This document shows positions 1 through 9,000 of a stretch of 33,428 nucleotides of DNA, piece after piece. This stretch comes from CAZVFX01 sp964626565 (GTDB lineage: Bacteria > Myxococcota_A > UBA9042 > CAIXZC01), in the NCBI GenBank assembly GCA_964626565.1, contig CAZVFX010000079.1:1-33428 (forward strand), written 5' to 3'. Position 1 is the stretch's first letter; each line of letters begins with the position of its first letter. Position numbers and translations under genes: made by a program. The notes beneath the pieces are model-generated. The model searched no databases. It saw nothing but the letters and a program-made list of their open reading frames with translations, and had not been told where the DNA came from.

Positions 1-50
1 ATCAGGAACACCAGCTGCAGGTGGCGGTGTGATTTTACCTGTTCGCTTCT

Positions 51-1877
51 CTAGACCACGTACTTCTCAAGCTCAATCACTTTGGCCGCGACCTGGTCCT
101 TCAGCGCGATGATATCCATGGGCGCGGCAAAGGTCAGCTTGTCGGCCACCGCATAGTGTCCGGCCACCGCGTCGGCATCCCCTTCCGAGATACCCATGAT
201 GATAGTGTCCAACTCGGCCTTTATCTGCGCCATGTAGTCGTAGCAGATGATATGGGCCATGGCCGAAGCCTGGGACGCTTTCTCCTCGCCCCTGTTCGCG
301 ATGAGCTGGCCCGCGCGGATTACCACTGAATCCATGGCAAAGCCGGCCATGAGCATGTTGGCGAGTTTTTCGAAGAAGTACTCCCCCTTGCCCAGGAAGA
401 ATGCTCCCCCTTCGTCACGGAACTCACGCATGTACTTGCGCAAGGTGCTGCCGAACGCATACAAGGTCAGCGTCCGGGCGCTCTCCGACATCTTGGCCAG
501 GTGCGCCAGGGTCCCGTCGAACTCGCCCAGCACCCCTTCCGGGTCGGCTTTCACCGCGTTGAGCAGCTTCATATACTCCGGCATCAGCGGCAGACGGCCC
601 GTCATGGAGCGTTTCAGCATCGTGCCGGGCATGAGCAACCGGTTCACTTCGTTGGTCCCCTCGAAGATGCGGTTGATCCGTTCGTCGCGGTATCCACGGG
701 CTACTTCGTATTCTTCGATGTATCCGTAGCCGCCGTGAATCTGCAACCCGTGGTCGATCACCCGGCCCATGGTCTCGGAACCCATCACCTTGATGATCGC
801 ACACTCGATGTCGTACTCCTCGAACACCTTGCCCACCTTGGTGATGTACTCGGGGTCAGCAGAGTCGAGCTCGTGGATAGCGTCCTCAATGAGTCCCGCG
901 GTCCGGTAGCCCATGGACTCAACCGCGAACACCTCGGCCGCCATGTCCGCAAACTTCCGGCGGATCATGCCGAAGTTGGAGATCGGCTGCTGGAACTGCC
1001 GTCGCTCATTCGCGTAGGTGGCCGAACCGGCAATGGTCCGCTTCGCCGCGCCCATTACCGCAATGCCCAACTTGAAGCGGCCGATGTCAAGCACTCCCAG
1101 CGCCGACTTGTGACCCTTGCCGATGTCGCCCAGCAGGTTCTCCGCCGGTACCACGGCATCTTCGAACAGGATCGACGTGGTGGACGACCCCTTGATGCCC
1201 AGCTTGTGCTCCTCCGGGCCGATCGATACGCCCGGATAGTCCTTCTCCACGATGAACGCGCTGAAATGCTCGCCGTCGATCTTTGCGTACACGGTGAACA
1301 CGTCTGCGAAACCGCCGTTGGTGATAAAGATCTTCTCTCCGTTGAGGATGTAGTTCTTGCCGTCGTCGGACAGCACCGCCTTGGTCTTGGCGCCCAACGC
1401 GTCGGAGCCGTAGTTGGCCTCGGTGAGTGCATATGCGGCCAGCCACTCGCCGGTCCCCAGCATGGGCAGGTACTTCTCTTTCTGCTCCGCGTTGCCGAAA
1501 AACAGGATGGGCAGAGTGCCGATGCCGCTGTGACACATCATCGAGACGGTGAAGGCGCCGTACTGCGCCACCCGTTCAGAGACGTAGGTCGTGGCCGTCA
1601 TGCCCATGCCGAGCCCGCCGTATTCCTCCGGGATCTCAATCATGAGCAGCCCCTGCTCTCCTGCCTCCTTCATCAACTCGATGTTGGCCGCGATCTTGGT
1701 TTCCGAGGCTTCGAACTCGTCGATGCGGGGGATGATGGCGCTTTCGATAAACTCGTACGCCGCCTGCCCCATTGCAATTACGTCCTCGGGAAGGTCTTCC
1801 GGAAGAAAGACCTTACGTTGACACGCCTTCTCCACCATGAATCCGCCGCCTTTGGGTCTGCCAGTGCCGTCGCTCAT
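51..1877 (-). CDS. Acyl-CoA dehydrogenase, long (VLCAD-like) type
   Basis: A 608-residue FAD-dependent acyl-CoA dehydrogenase, expected to catalyse the first, alpha-beta desaturation step of fatty acid beta-oxidation. Visible signatures are the FAD/substrate loop LTEANYGSDA (about residues 151-160), a middle beta-domain, the ERRQFQQPIS segment (291-300), HGGYGY (381-386) and RIFEGTNEVNR (403-413), where Glu406 is the likely catalytic base. About 180 residues follow the EGT motif, longer than the ~380-aa short/medium-chain enzymes and like the extended VLCAD class. The start is the ATG at 1877, preceded by a clear GGGAGG Shine-Dalgarno 7-8 nt upstream. It lies 61 bp downstream of the PlsC-hydrolase gene on the same strand and is probably co-transcribed with it, suggesting joint lipid turnover. 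The exact acyl chain length cannot be read from sequence. Confidence 0.93.
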   Translation of the reverse strand: MSDGTGRPKGGGFMVEKACQRKVFLPEDLPEDVIAMGQAAYEFIESAIIPRIDEFEASETKIAANIELMKEAGEQGLLMIEIPEEYGGLGMGMTATTYVSERVAQYGAFTVSMMCHSGIGTLPILFFGNAEQKEKYLPMLGTGEWLAAYALTEANYGSDALGAKTKAVLSDDGKNYILNGEKIFITNGGFADVFTVYAKIDGEHFSAFIVEKDYPGVSIGPEEHKLGIKGSSTTSILFEDAVVPAENLLGDIGKGHKSALGVLDIGRFKLGIAVMGAAKRTIAGSATYANERRQFQQPISNFGMIRRKFADMAAEVFAVESMGYRTAGLIEDAIHELDSADPEYITKVGKVFEEYDIECAIIKVMGSETMGRVIDHGLQIHGGYGYIEEYEVARGYRDERINRIFEGTNEVNRLLMPGTMLKRSMTGRLPLMPEYMKLLNAVKADPEGVLGEFDGTLAHLAKMSESARTLTLYAFGSTLRKYMREFRDEGGAFFLGKGEYFFEKLANMLMAGFAMDSVVIRAGQLIANRGEEKASQASAMAHIICYDYMAQIKAELDTIIMGISEGDADAVAGHYAVADKLTFAAPMDIIALKDQVAAKVIELEKYVV

Positions 1878-1903
1878 GCGTCACCTCCCGCTCGATGTGT
1901 ACA

Positions 1904-1935
1904 GGTAATTGAAAATTGGCAATTGAGAATTGAAT
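1904..1935. repeat. AT-rich AATTG-iterated intergenic repeat, copy 1
   Basis: An AT-rich stretch made of AATTGAAAATTG-like units in an otherwise GC-rich region. The 15-nt core GGTAATTGAAAATTG (1904-1918) recurs exactly at 5972-5986, so this is a dispersed short repeat and not a one-off AT tract. It lies between the acyl-CoA dehydrogenase and PlsC-hydrolase genes. Confidence 0.7.
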
Positions 1936-1938
1936 TTA

Positions 1939-3534
1939 TCATTCTTCCGGGTCCGGATGTGCCTTTGTCGCCGCTTTGAGGAAGTCGGCAATCACCTCGG
2001 TCACCTTGCCCGCTTCCAGGTCCAGGAGCATTTCGTGGCCCGACTCCTCGAACCACACCATCCGCTTCTGCTTTGAGCTGATCTTGTCGTGGATCGTGTG
2101 CGCCGCCTTGGGATGGATGATCTGGTCCTTCTTCGACCCGATGATAAGCGCGTCGGCGGAAACAAAGCTCAGGTTGTGCTCCACCTTCTTGGAGTATTTG
2201 TATAGTTCCGCAAAGGCCCCGGTTGGGAATTTGGGGTAGTTGCGGTTGCGCTCTTTTTCCAACTGCCGGTCCACAAAGGCCCGGGGGCTTGGCCACGATT
2301 TCACCACCTTGGCCATCACCGGCGAAAAACCGGCCAGGGGGTCTTTGAACTTCAGCGCCGCGGCCACGGTTACGATGGAGTGCACTGACTTGCGGTGATG
2401 GGCGGCCAGGTCGAGAGTCACCAGTCCGCCCATGGAGAGCCCCACAATCACCACCTTGCGGCACTCGGTGAGCAGATCGAGGAGGCTGTTCTCCGCATCC
2501 TCGTACCAGTCCGCGGCGGTCACGCCCTTGAGGTCCTGCCATTCTCCGCCATGGCCGCGCAAAACGGGAATGCGGTAGGGCAACCCCAACTCCTGCACCG
2601 GGAAACGCAGATCGGAGACGCACCCCACGTGGGACGTAAACCCGTGGAGAATGAGAACGCCGAACCGTTTCTTGTCCTTCACGGGCTTGTTTTTGTACGG
2701 TATCTTAGGCAGTGGACCCGGTTTGGTCTTGGGTTCCATCGGTATCGTCATCGGTATTACCCCCTTCGTATGATCAACCAGCCGGGAGATGCCCTGCATG
2801 ACCTTGTCGGTCATCCCCCGCAACTGCTCGTAACCCAACTCCTCACCGGCACGGCTTTTGAACCAGAGCGGCTCCCCGAAGCGCACCTCGATGGGCTCCG
2901 GCCTCACCATGGGCAGCTCCTGCATCCGGGGGTAGGCTTCCGGCGGGAACGCCTTGCCGGTGCCGGTCAGCCCCACCGGTACAATGGGGACCCCGGCCGC
3001 CACGGCCAGGCGGACCACGCCGCTCTTGCCTCTGAGCAGGCCCGTCTCCGGCTCTACATCCCAGCGCGGGATGTCCTCTTCCCCCGGGATGGTGCCCTCC
3101 GGGAAAATGCCGATGCAAGCCCCTTCCTTGAGCCGGGTCACCACGCTGCCCAGCATGTCGTCGTCACCCCCACGGCGGATGTAGATGCCGTCAGCTAGTT
3201 CGATGAGGTGGTGCAGCAGAGGCCAATTCACAAACTCCGACTTGGCCAGGAAGCACACCTTGCGGGGGCTGCTGGCAGCCAGCACCTGGGCGTCGAGCCA
3301 ACTCTGGTGGTTGAGCGCCAGCAACACGCCCCCTTCCGTGGGCACGTTTTCCGTGCCGTACACCTTCAACCGGTGGTTGAGTTTGAACTGGGCCGCCAGC
3401 GCGGAGGTGAGACCCTTGTGGAGTGCCGTCTTGAACGGTTCATAGAGGTTGGCCTTCCGCAGTGCGGAAAGGGACAGGTCCAGCGCCTTGTCCAGCGGCT
3501 TTAGCGTGTGGTTCAGCAGTTCGTGTTTTTCCAT
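1939..3534 (-). CDS. PlsC-type acyltransferase fused to alpha/beta hydrolase
   Basis: A 531-residue two-domain lipid enzyme. Residues about 50-230 form a PlsC/LPLAT acyltransferase: NHQSWLDA gives the HX4D catalytic pair (His76, Asp81) and FPEGT (144-148) is the glycerol-phosphate/lysophospholipid binding block. Residues about 285-520 form an alpha/beta hydrolase: LHGF oxyanion segment (296-299), nucleophile elbow GLSMGG with Ser367, acid in GSKKD (Asp470) and base in ESGHE (His500). This half resembles monoacylglycerol lipase/carboxylesterase enzymes. No signal peptide or strong membrane helix is seen, so it is probably a peripheral cytoplasmic-membrane protein. The start ATG has GAGGAAG 4 nt upstream. 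Having an acyl-transferring and an acyl-hydrolysing module in one chain suggests phospholipid or glyceride remodelling. Substrates are inferred, not shown. Confidence 0.88.
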   Translation of the reverse strand: MEKHELLNHTLKPLDKALDLSLSALRKANLYEPFKTALHKGLTSALAAQFKLNHRLKVYGTENVPTEGGVLLALNHQSWLDAQVLAASSPRKVCFLAKSEFVNWPLLHHLIELADGIYIRRGGDDDMLGSVVTRLKEGACIGIFPEGTIPGEEDIPRWDVEPETGLLRGKSGVVRLAVAAGVPIVPVGLTGTGKAFPPEAYPRMQELPMVRPEPIEVRFGEPLWFKSRAGEELGYEQLRGMTDKVMQGISRLVDHTKGVIPMTIPMEPKTKPGPLPKIPYKNKPVKDKKRFGVLILHGFTSHVGCVSDLRFPVQELGLPYRIPVLRGHGGEWQDLKGVTAADWYEDAENSLLDLLTECRKVVIVGLSMGGLVTLDLAAHHRKSVHSIVTVAAALKFKDPLAGFSPVMAKVVKSWPSPRAFVDRQLEKERNRNYPKFPTGAFAELYKYSKKVEHNLSFVSADALIIGSKKDQIIHPKAAHTIHDKISSKQKRMVWFEESGHEMLLDLEAGKVTEVIADFLKAATKAHPDPEE

Positions 3535-3625
3535 CTAGCTTCCTCGTGTCGTGTGTTCAGCCGTCTGCCATCAGGCGTGCGCCGGCACCCTGCCCGCCCC
3601 GGCGGTCACCTGCTTTTCGTTTGGA

Positions 3626-3654
3626 AGTATATCCATACCGAGGTTATTGCGCAA
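3626..3654 (-). promoter_or_regulatory. Candidate sigma-70-like promoter for the lipid gene pair
   Basis: Reading the minus strand, TTGCGC (3654-3649) is followed after 17 nt by TATACT (3631-3626), a good -10 with a weaker -35. It lies about 95 nt upstream of the PlsC-hydrolase start and is divergent from the SOS promoter. Confidence 0.4.
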
Positions 3655-3686
3655 CGCGTTATTTTGTCCGCCCCAAAGAAATTACC

Positions 3687-3715
3687 TTGACCACTGAACA
3701 AATGTTCAGTATGAT
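3687..3715 (+). promoter_or_regulatory. SOS promoter with embedded LexA operator
   Basis: TTGACC (3687-3692) and TATGAT (3710-3715) are separated by exactly 17 nt. The spacer is filled by the perfect 7-bp inverted repeat ACTGAAC-AAAT-GTTCAGT (3693-3710), which contains GAAC-N4-GTTC. That core is the LexA box form known from Gram-positive bacteria, and its right half resembles the GTTCAG half of the Myxococcus LexA box. It differs from the CTGT-N8-ACAG box of gamma-proteobacteria. Because the operator sits between the -35 and -10, bound LexA would block RNA polymerase. The downstream genes are imuA, imuB and dnaE2, which are classic LexA targets. Confidence 0.85.
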
Positions 3716-3762
3716 GATTTCAGGTGCCGGGGGAGTCACGGCTGGAACGGAGAGAGATCGAC

Positions 3763-4530
3763 GTGAGTAATGGGTTAGACAGCTTGGGCGAGCAGTTGGT
3801 GTTGGCGGAAAAAAAGTTAACGCCTGCGTCCCCCGCTCCGCGTCAGGAGGCTGGTCCCATGGGGTACCTGTTGGCCTCCCGCAAGGTGACCCGGGGCAGC
3901 CGCGTGGAGTATCGCCGGCATAGTTTGAGCACTGGTTTCGAGGTGCTTGATGATTTCCTCCCCGGCCGCGGTTACGAGCGGGGCGGTATTACCGAGATTA
4001 TCGGGGAAGGTGTCCAGCATGTTCTGGCGGCCCGGGCGCTGGCTGCGGCCAGCGGCCGGGAGTGGGTAGCCACGCTGTCCCCCGCAGGAAAGATCAACCC
4101 GTTTATCCTGGCCCGCGCCGGGGTCGACCTGGAGCGCTGCTTTTTCCTGGTGGAGCAGCATCCTGCCCGTCTGTTCAGGGCCGCAGCCCAGGTGCTGGCC
4201 AGCGGTCTGTTTCCCTTAGTCGCGCTTCACGCCGGCCGTTGGGATACGGGCGAGTTGCTCCTCGACCCGGTCTCGGGCCGTCGCCTCCTCGGCCTGACCC
4301 AGAAGCATCGCATCGCGCTCCTTTTGCTGTTGGACATCCACCCATCTTTGGGGACCATCGCGCGCCCGTGCCGCATGCGCCTGCAGGTCACACGCGGGCA
4401 AATCGAAATAATGAAGTGCGCTGGTCATCCCCCCGGCGCCCGCCTCCCCATCTCCGACCTGCATGGAGGGCACCAACAGTACCCGGAGAGCGAGCGACAG
4501 GCCTGCCCTGCATCGGAACGGTCAACATGA
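3763..4530 (+). CDS. imuA: ImuA-like RecA-fold protein of the mutasome cassette
   Basis: A RecA/SulA-like protein of about 255 residues, the first gene of the damage-inducible mutagenesis cassette. In characterised systems ImuA works with ImuB and DnaE2 in translesion synthesis. The core 'STGFEVLDDFLPGRGYERGG' followed by ITEIIGEG resembles the RecA/ImuA N-terminal ATPase fold, but the Walker A position reads GEGVQHVLAA, with no GKT/GKS, so ATP binding is doubtful. A hydrophobic strand with Asp (LLLLLDIHPSLG) sits where Walker B would be. I chose the GTG at 3763 because GGAGAG lies about 7 nt upstream. An in-frame GTG at 3724 has no ribosome site and is almost at the predicted transcription start, so a leaderless longer form is possible. 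Its TGA overlaps the imuB ATG (ATGA). Confidence 0.82.
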   Translation: MSNGLDSLGEQLVLAEKKLTPASPAPRQEAGPMGYLLASRKVTRGSRVEYRRHSLSTGFEVLDDFLPGRGYERGGITEIIGEGVQHVLAARALAAASGREWVATLSPAGKINPFILARAGVDLERCFFLVEQHPARLFRAAAQVLASGLFPLVALHAGRWDTGELLLDPVSGRRLLGLTQKHRIALLLLLDIHPSLGTIARPCRMRLQVTRGQIEIMKCAGHPPGARLPISDLHGGHQQYPESERQACPASERST

Positions 4531-5987
4531 AGCGCTACTGCTACATATGGCTGGAGAATTATCACATCCAGCTCCTTTGCCACCGCCGTCCGGAACTCAA
4601 GGGCGCCCCCCTGGCGGTCTACGACTCCCGGCAGCAGGTGGTGGAGTGCAACGCGGCGGCCGAAGGACAGGGTGTGAAAGTGGGCATGCGGGTAAAGGAG
4701 GCGGCTTCGCTGCTCACCGCGCTCGGGCTGTTCGAGGTGCCCGAAAGGGGCGAGGAGGAGCTTGTCGAGTTGGGTAGAAAGCTCCTCGCCATTTCGCCCG
4801 GGGTCGCACTTTTTGAAGAGCGTGACCTGGTGGTGGAGCTTGCGTCTGCCGCCCACCTGTTCGGCGGCGAGGAGAAAATGGTCCGGACGATCCACGCAAT
4901 GATGGCGGAGCAGGGCTTTGGCGGGCGTATCGGCGTGGCCGATTCCCTGGCCGACGCCCACCTCGCGGCCCGCTTTGGCGAGACCCCGCCCACGGTTTTT
5001 GTGCGGGGCAGGGAGATCAGCATGCTCCCCATGGAGTGTTTTTTCGCGCTTCCGGGGGTCTCGCCGTCAAAGTCAGACCGCAAGCTGTTCGCCTTTCTGG
5101 GACTGAAAACCCTGGGCGATGTGGCGCGCGCCGCTACCCGCATCTCCTGGAATCTGCTCTCCCGCCAGACTCGGGACATACTCCTGTATGCCGCCCGTGA
5201 CCAACATCTTAGTCGCCGCCTTGCCTTTATCAGGGAAGAGGCCCGGTTTGAAGACTGCATCCATTTCTCTCCCCCTGTCTCCCGGGTCTCTCCCCTGGTC
5301 TTTCTGCTCAAGAATGCTCTCGAACGTATCCTCACCGAGGGACTGGCCCCGAAACGGCTTCTGGCCGCGGGGCTGCGGCTTGTCCTCGTCACCGAGACGG
5401 AGGAGGAGCAACAGTTGGAAATTCTTCCGGCCCGGCCGACCCGGTCGCCCGGACTGCTCCTGGAACTCGCTCGCCTCAAACTCGCGCGCATCTCCCTTAC
5501 CCGTCCCCTGGCCCGCTGCCACCTGGTGGTGGACCGGTGCGCCGAAGAAGTGGAAGTGACCCCCGACCTCCTTGCGAAAACCGTGCGCAGCGAAGGCTCC
5601 CTCGCCGCGCTCATGAGCAAACTGGACGCCATGCTCAATCGCCCCAACGCCCTCTTCCGCATGGCCCCACACCCGGCCCTCCTCCCTGAGCAGCGATATA
5701 CACAGCACCCTGAGCGTCAGCGACGGGCCTTCCCTGCCCCGGCACAAACGTCATCCACTCTCCCACTCCTCAAAGACCACCCCGTGGTCGTCTTCCACAA
5801 CTCCGGCCGCGTCCGGCCCACTGCCCTCGAATCCGCCTACGAGTTCGAGTTCTACGATACCGATCGCCACACCGTGGTGAAGCACGAATATTTCCGCGCA
5901 ACAACCGGCAACCACCGTCGCCTGCTCATGAAGAGGGTAGGGGAAGGCGACCTGCAGCCGGTAGGCCTATTGGTAATTGAAAATTGA
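4527..5987 (+). CDS. imuB: ImuB, Y-family polymerase-like protein (catalytically inactive type)
   Basis: A 486-residue Y-family DNA polymerase relative and the presumed scaffold of the ImuA-ImuB-DnaE2 mutasome. The N-terminus MKRYCYIWLENYHIQLL sits where active Y-family enzymes carry the first metal-binding Asp, which is absent. The palm segment DLVVELASAAHLFGGEE matches ImuB's LDVTGAAHLFGGE block, with the usual acidic residue again not conserved, consistent with a non-catalytic role. 'ALPGVSPSKSDRKLFAFLGL' is the helix-hairpin-helix thumb region, and a long C-terminal tail follows. A beta-clamp QLxLF motif is not obvious. The start is the ATG overlapping the imuA stop (ATGA), so translation is probably coupled; an upstream open extension is rejected because it overlaps imuA. 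The last codons (LVIEN) are encoded by an AT-rich repeat. Confidence 0.88.
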   Translation: MKRYCYIWLENYHIQLLCHRRPELKGAPLAVYDSRQQVVECNAAAEGQGVKVGMRVKEAASLLTALGLFEVPERGEEELVELGRKLLAISPGVALFEERDLVVELASAAHLFGGEEKMVRTIHAMMAEQGFGGRIGVADSLADAHLAARFGETPPTVFVRGREISMLPMECFFALPGVSPSKSDRKLFAFLGLKTLGDVARAATRISWNLLSRQTRDILLYAARDQHLSRRLAFIREEARFEDCIHFSPPVSRVSPLVFLLKNALERILTEGLAPKRLLAAGLRLVLVTETEEEQQLEILPARPTRSPGLLLELARLKLARISLTRPLARCHLVVDRCAEEVEVTPDLLAKTVRSEGSLAALMSKLDAMLNRPNALFRMAPHPALLPEQRYTQHPERQRRAFPAPAQTSSTLPLLKDHPVVVFHNSGRVRPTALESAYEFEFYDTDRHTVVKHEYFRATTGNHRRLLMKRVGEGDLQPVGLLVIEN

Positions 5988-6000
5988 AAATTGGTAATTG
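5972..6000. repeat. AT-rich AATTG-iterated repeat, copy 2
   Basis: The stretch shares the exact 15-nt core GGTAATTGAAAATTG with 1904-1918 and continues with further AATTG units. It encodes the last residues and stop of ImuB and ends exactly at the dnaE2 ATG. It therefore leaves dnaE2 without a recognisable Shine-Dalgarno and may have changed the imuB C-terminus. Confidence 0.7.
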
Positions 6001-9000
6001 ATGTTCAAAAAAACCTACGTTCCGTTGACGGTCATCTCCAACTACACCTTCCTGGAAGGAGCCTCCTTCCCCGAAGAGTTTGTGGCGCAGGCCGCAGCCT
6101 ATGATTTGCCCGGCATCGCGATTACCGATCGTGACGGCATGTATGGCATCATCAGGGCTCACGTCGCAGCCAGAGAGGCGGGCATGAAGCTCATTGCCGG
6201 CTCGGTGATCTCCCGTACCGACGGTCCGCCACTTACCCTGCTGGCCATGAACAAAAGCGGCTACGCCGCGATATGCCGTCTCATCTCCGCGGGGCGGGCC
6301 CATCGGGAAAAGGGTGAGAGCGCGGTTGACACCGAGCAGATCGCCAACTACTGCGGTCGCCACGTGGTGGCGATCCACCACGCGTTGCACGAGGAGCTTG
6401 ATCCCGGTGCGCTCCAATCGGTTTTCCGCGATCGCTTCTACGCGGCCCTGGCTCGCTACATGCTGCCCGGGGACGACTCCCGCATGGCCGCCATCGCCTA
6501 TCGGGCGGAACAGTTGGGTGTTACCCCGGTGGTCGCGCCTACCGTCAGCTTTCACACCCGCCGGCGCAAGGCGCTCAGCGATGTCCTCTCCGCCATCAGA
6601 AGCCGTACCACCGTGGACTCCATCGGGGAGTTGCAGACGGCCAACAGCAACTACACCCTCTTTCCGCCCGGCGTTATGCAGCGCCTCTACCACGACTTTC
6701 CTGCGGCCCTGGTGACCACCATGGATATCGCAGAGCGATGCCGCTTCTCCCTGGACGAGCTCAAATATCACTACCCCGCCGAGGTGGTTCCCCAGGGTGA
6801 GACCCCCGACAGTTATCTGTCAAAGTTGACTCGCAGAAAGGCCCGGGAGCGCTACCCCGGGGGTGTCCCCGCGGATGTCAGGGCTCAACTTCGGCGGGAA
6901 CTGAACCTCATCAATGAACTCAACTACCCCAACTATTTTCTCACCATGTACGACATTGTTCGGTTTGCGCGGGAGCGGGAGATTCTCTGTCAGGGCCGGG
7001 GTTCGGCCGCCAATTCGGCGGTGTGCTACGTGTTGGGGATCACCGCCATTGACCCGGTGCGCTCCGGCCTCCTGTTCGAGCGTTTCATCTCCCGGGAGCG
7101 CAACGAGCCTCCCGACATCGATGTAGACTTCGAGCACGAGCGCCGGGAGGAGGTGATCCAGTACATCTACGAGCGTTTCGGGCGTAACCGCGCCGCGATG
7201 GTGGCCGAGTTCATTCGCTATCGCACCCGCAGCGCGATCAGGGACGTGGGCAAAGCGCTGGGCTTTTCACTCCCCCAGGTTGAACGTCTGTCCAATCTCG
7301 CCTCCTCTTATCGCAGAGACCATGAGGACTGGTGGGAACGTACCGTCACTGCGGCCGGCTTCCCGGCGGACCACCCGCGCATGGGCGCGTTCAAGGAGTT
7401 GGTGCGGTCCATCAAGGCCTTTCCCCGCCACCTCTCCATCCACGTAGGCGGATTCGTCATCTCCAACCTTCCCATCTATCGACTCGTGCCCATCGAGCCG
7501 GCCCGCATGGAAGACCGCACCGTGATCCAATGGGACAAGGAGGATGTTGAAGACGCCGGACTCCTCAAGATCGATGTGCTCTCCTTAGGCATGCTCACCT
7601 GCCTCAGGCGCACTTTCAACATCCTCCGGAAGAACCGTATCGCCGAACTCGACCTGTACTCTGTTCCCGACGGCGATCCTGAAACGTACAAGATGATTTG
7701 CAAAGCCGACACCGTGGGCACCTTTCAAATCGAATCGCGGGCCCAGATGAGTATGCTGCCGCGGCTGAAGCCCAAAGAGTTCTACGACCTGGTGGTAGAG
7801 GTCGCCATCGTCCGTCCGGGGCCCATTCAGGGAAAGATGGTCCATCCGTATCTTCGGCGTCGCCACGGTCTGGAGCCTGTTACCTATCCCCTTCCGGAGC
7901 TCGAGCCGGTGCTGGGAAGAACCTATGGCGTGCCGTTGTTCCAGGAGCAGGTTATGAAGCTGGCCATGGTGGCGGGCGGGTTCAGCGCGGGGGAGGCTGA
8001 CCAGCTCAGAAGAGCTATGGGGACCTGGCGCTCTGCGGGCAGATTGGAAGGGATACTGGATAAGCTGGTGCGGCAGATGGAGTTGCGTGGACTGGAGCAT
8101 CGCTATGCGTTGCAGATAGCGGATCAGATCAAGGGTTTTGGGGAGTACGGTTTTCCCGAATCCCACGCGGCCTCGTTTGCACTTCTCGCGTATGCCTCCG
8201 CGTACCTGAAATGCCATCATCCGGCCGCGTTTACCGCGGCGCTGCTCAACTCCCAGCCAATGGGGTTCTATTCTCCTGCCACGCTGGTTGAAGACGCCAG
8301 GAGGCACGACGTACCGATTCTCGCAGTTTGCGTTAATCATAGCGACTGGGAAACCGTTCTGGAATCCCATCGCCCCTCCGCCACATCTTCCCACCGTAGT
8401 GTTTTGGCCCAACACGTCTCACCACTCGCCATTACGTGGGGCCTGCGGCTCGGCTTTGCTCTGGTGCGGGGTTTCTCGCAGGAGTTGGCCGAACGAGTGG
8501 AAAAGGTCCGGCACGAGGGCGGGCTGTTCCGGTCGCTTGGGGATCTTCTCAAGCGTACCGGACTTCCTGCCCATGCCTTGCTCAAGCTCGCCCTCGCCGG
8601 CGCCTTTTCCACCTTCAAACTAGAAAGAAGAGAGGCTCTCTGGGAAGTGCTGAAAACCTGCGTGGATCGAACCTCCCTGTTCTACGGGGTTAAGGGGCGC
8701 CAGGCCGGTGCGCGGCCGGCTCCCATGTCCGCGTTCGAGGTGGTTCTCGCAGACATCGACGCAACTAGAACCTATCTCTCCATGCATCCCTTTGAACTTG
8801 TCTATCCGCGCCTCAAAGGTCGGCGAAACTACGTCACTGCAAAACAACTCGAAAAGACCCGCAACGGCAGGCGGGTCGTGGTCGGCGGTCTGTCTATCGT
8901 CAAGCAGCGCCCGCCGACGGCAGGAGGAATCCTGTTCCTCACCCTTGAAGACCATTCCGGTTTCATAAACCTCGTAGTCTCCCCGACCGTCATGCGGCGT

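Noticed and set aside
1..50. Possible gene or signal at the left edge
   Set aside because: Too short to judge; only the 3' flank of the acyl-CoA dehydrogenase gene is visible.
501..1979. 492-codon plus-strand open frame opposite the acyl-CoA dehydrogenase
   Set aside because: His/Arg/Val-rich shadow of a clear dehydrogenase gene with no recognisable motif.
4062..4526. 155-residue N-terminal extension of ImuB
   Set aside because: Overlaps imuA in another frame; the ATGA overlap at 4527 and the start of the Y-family fold fit far better.
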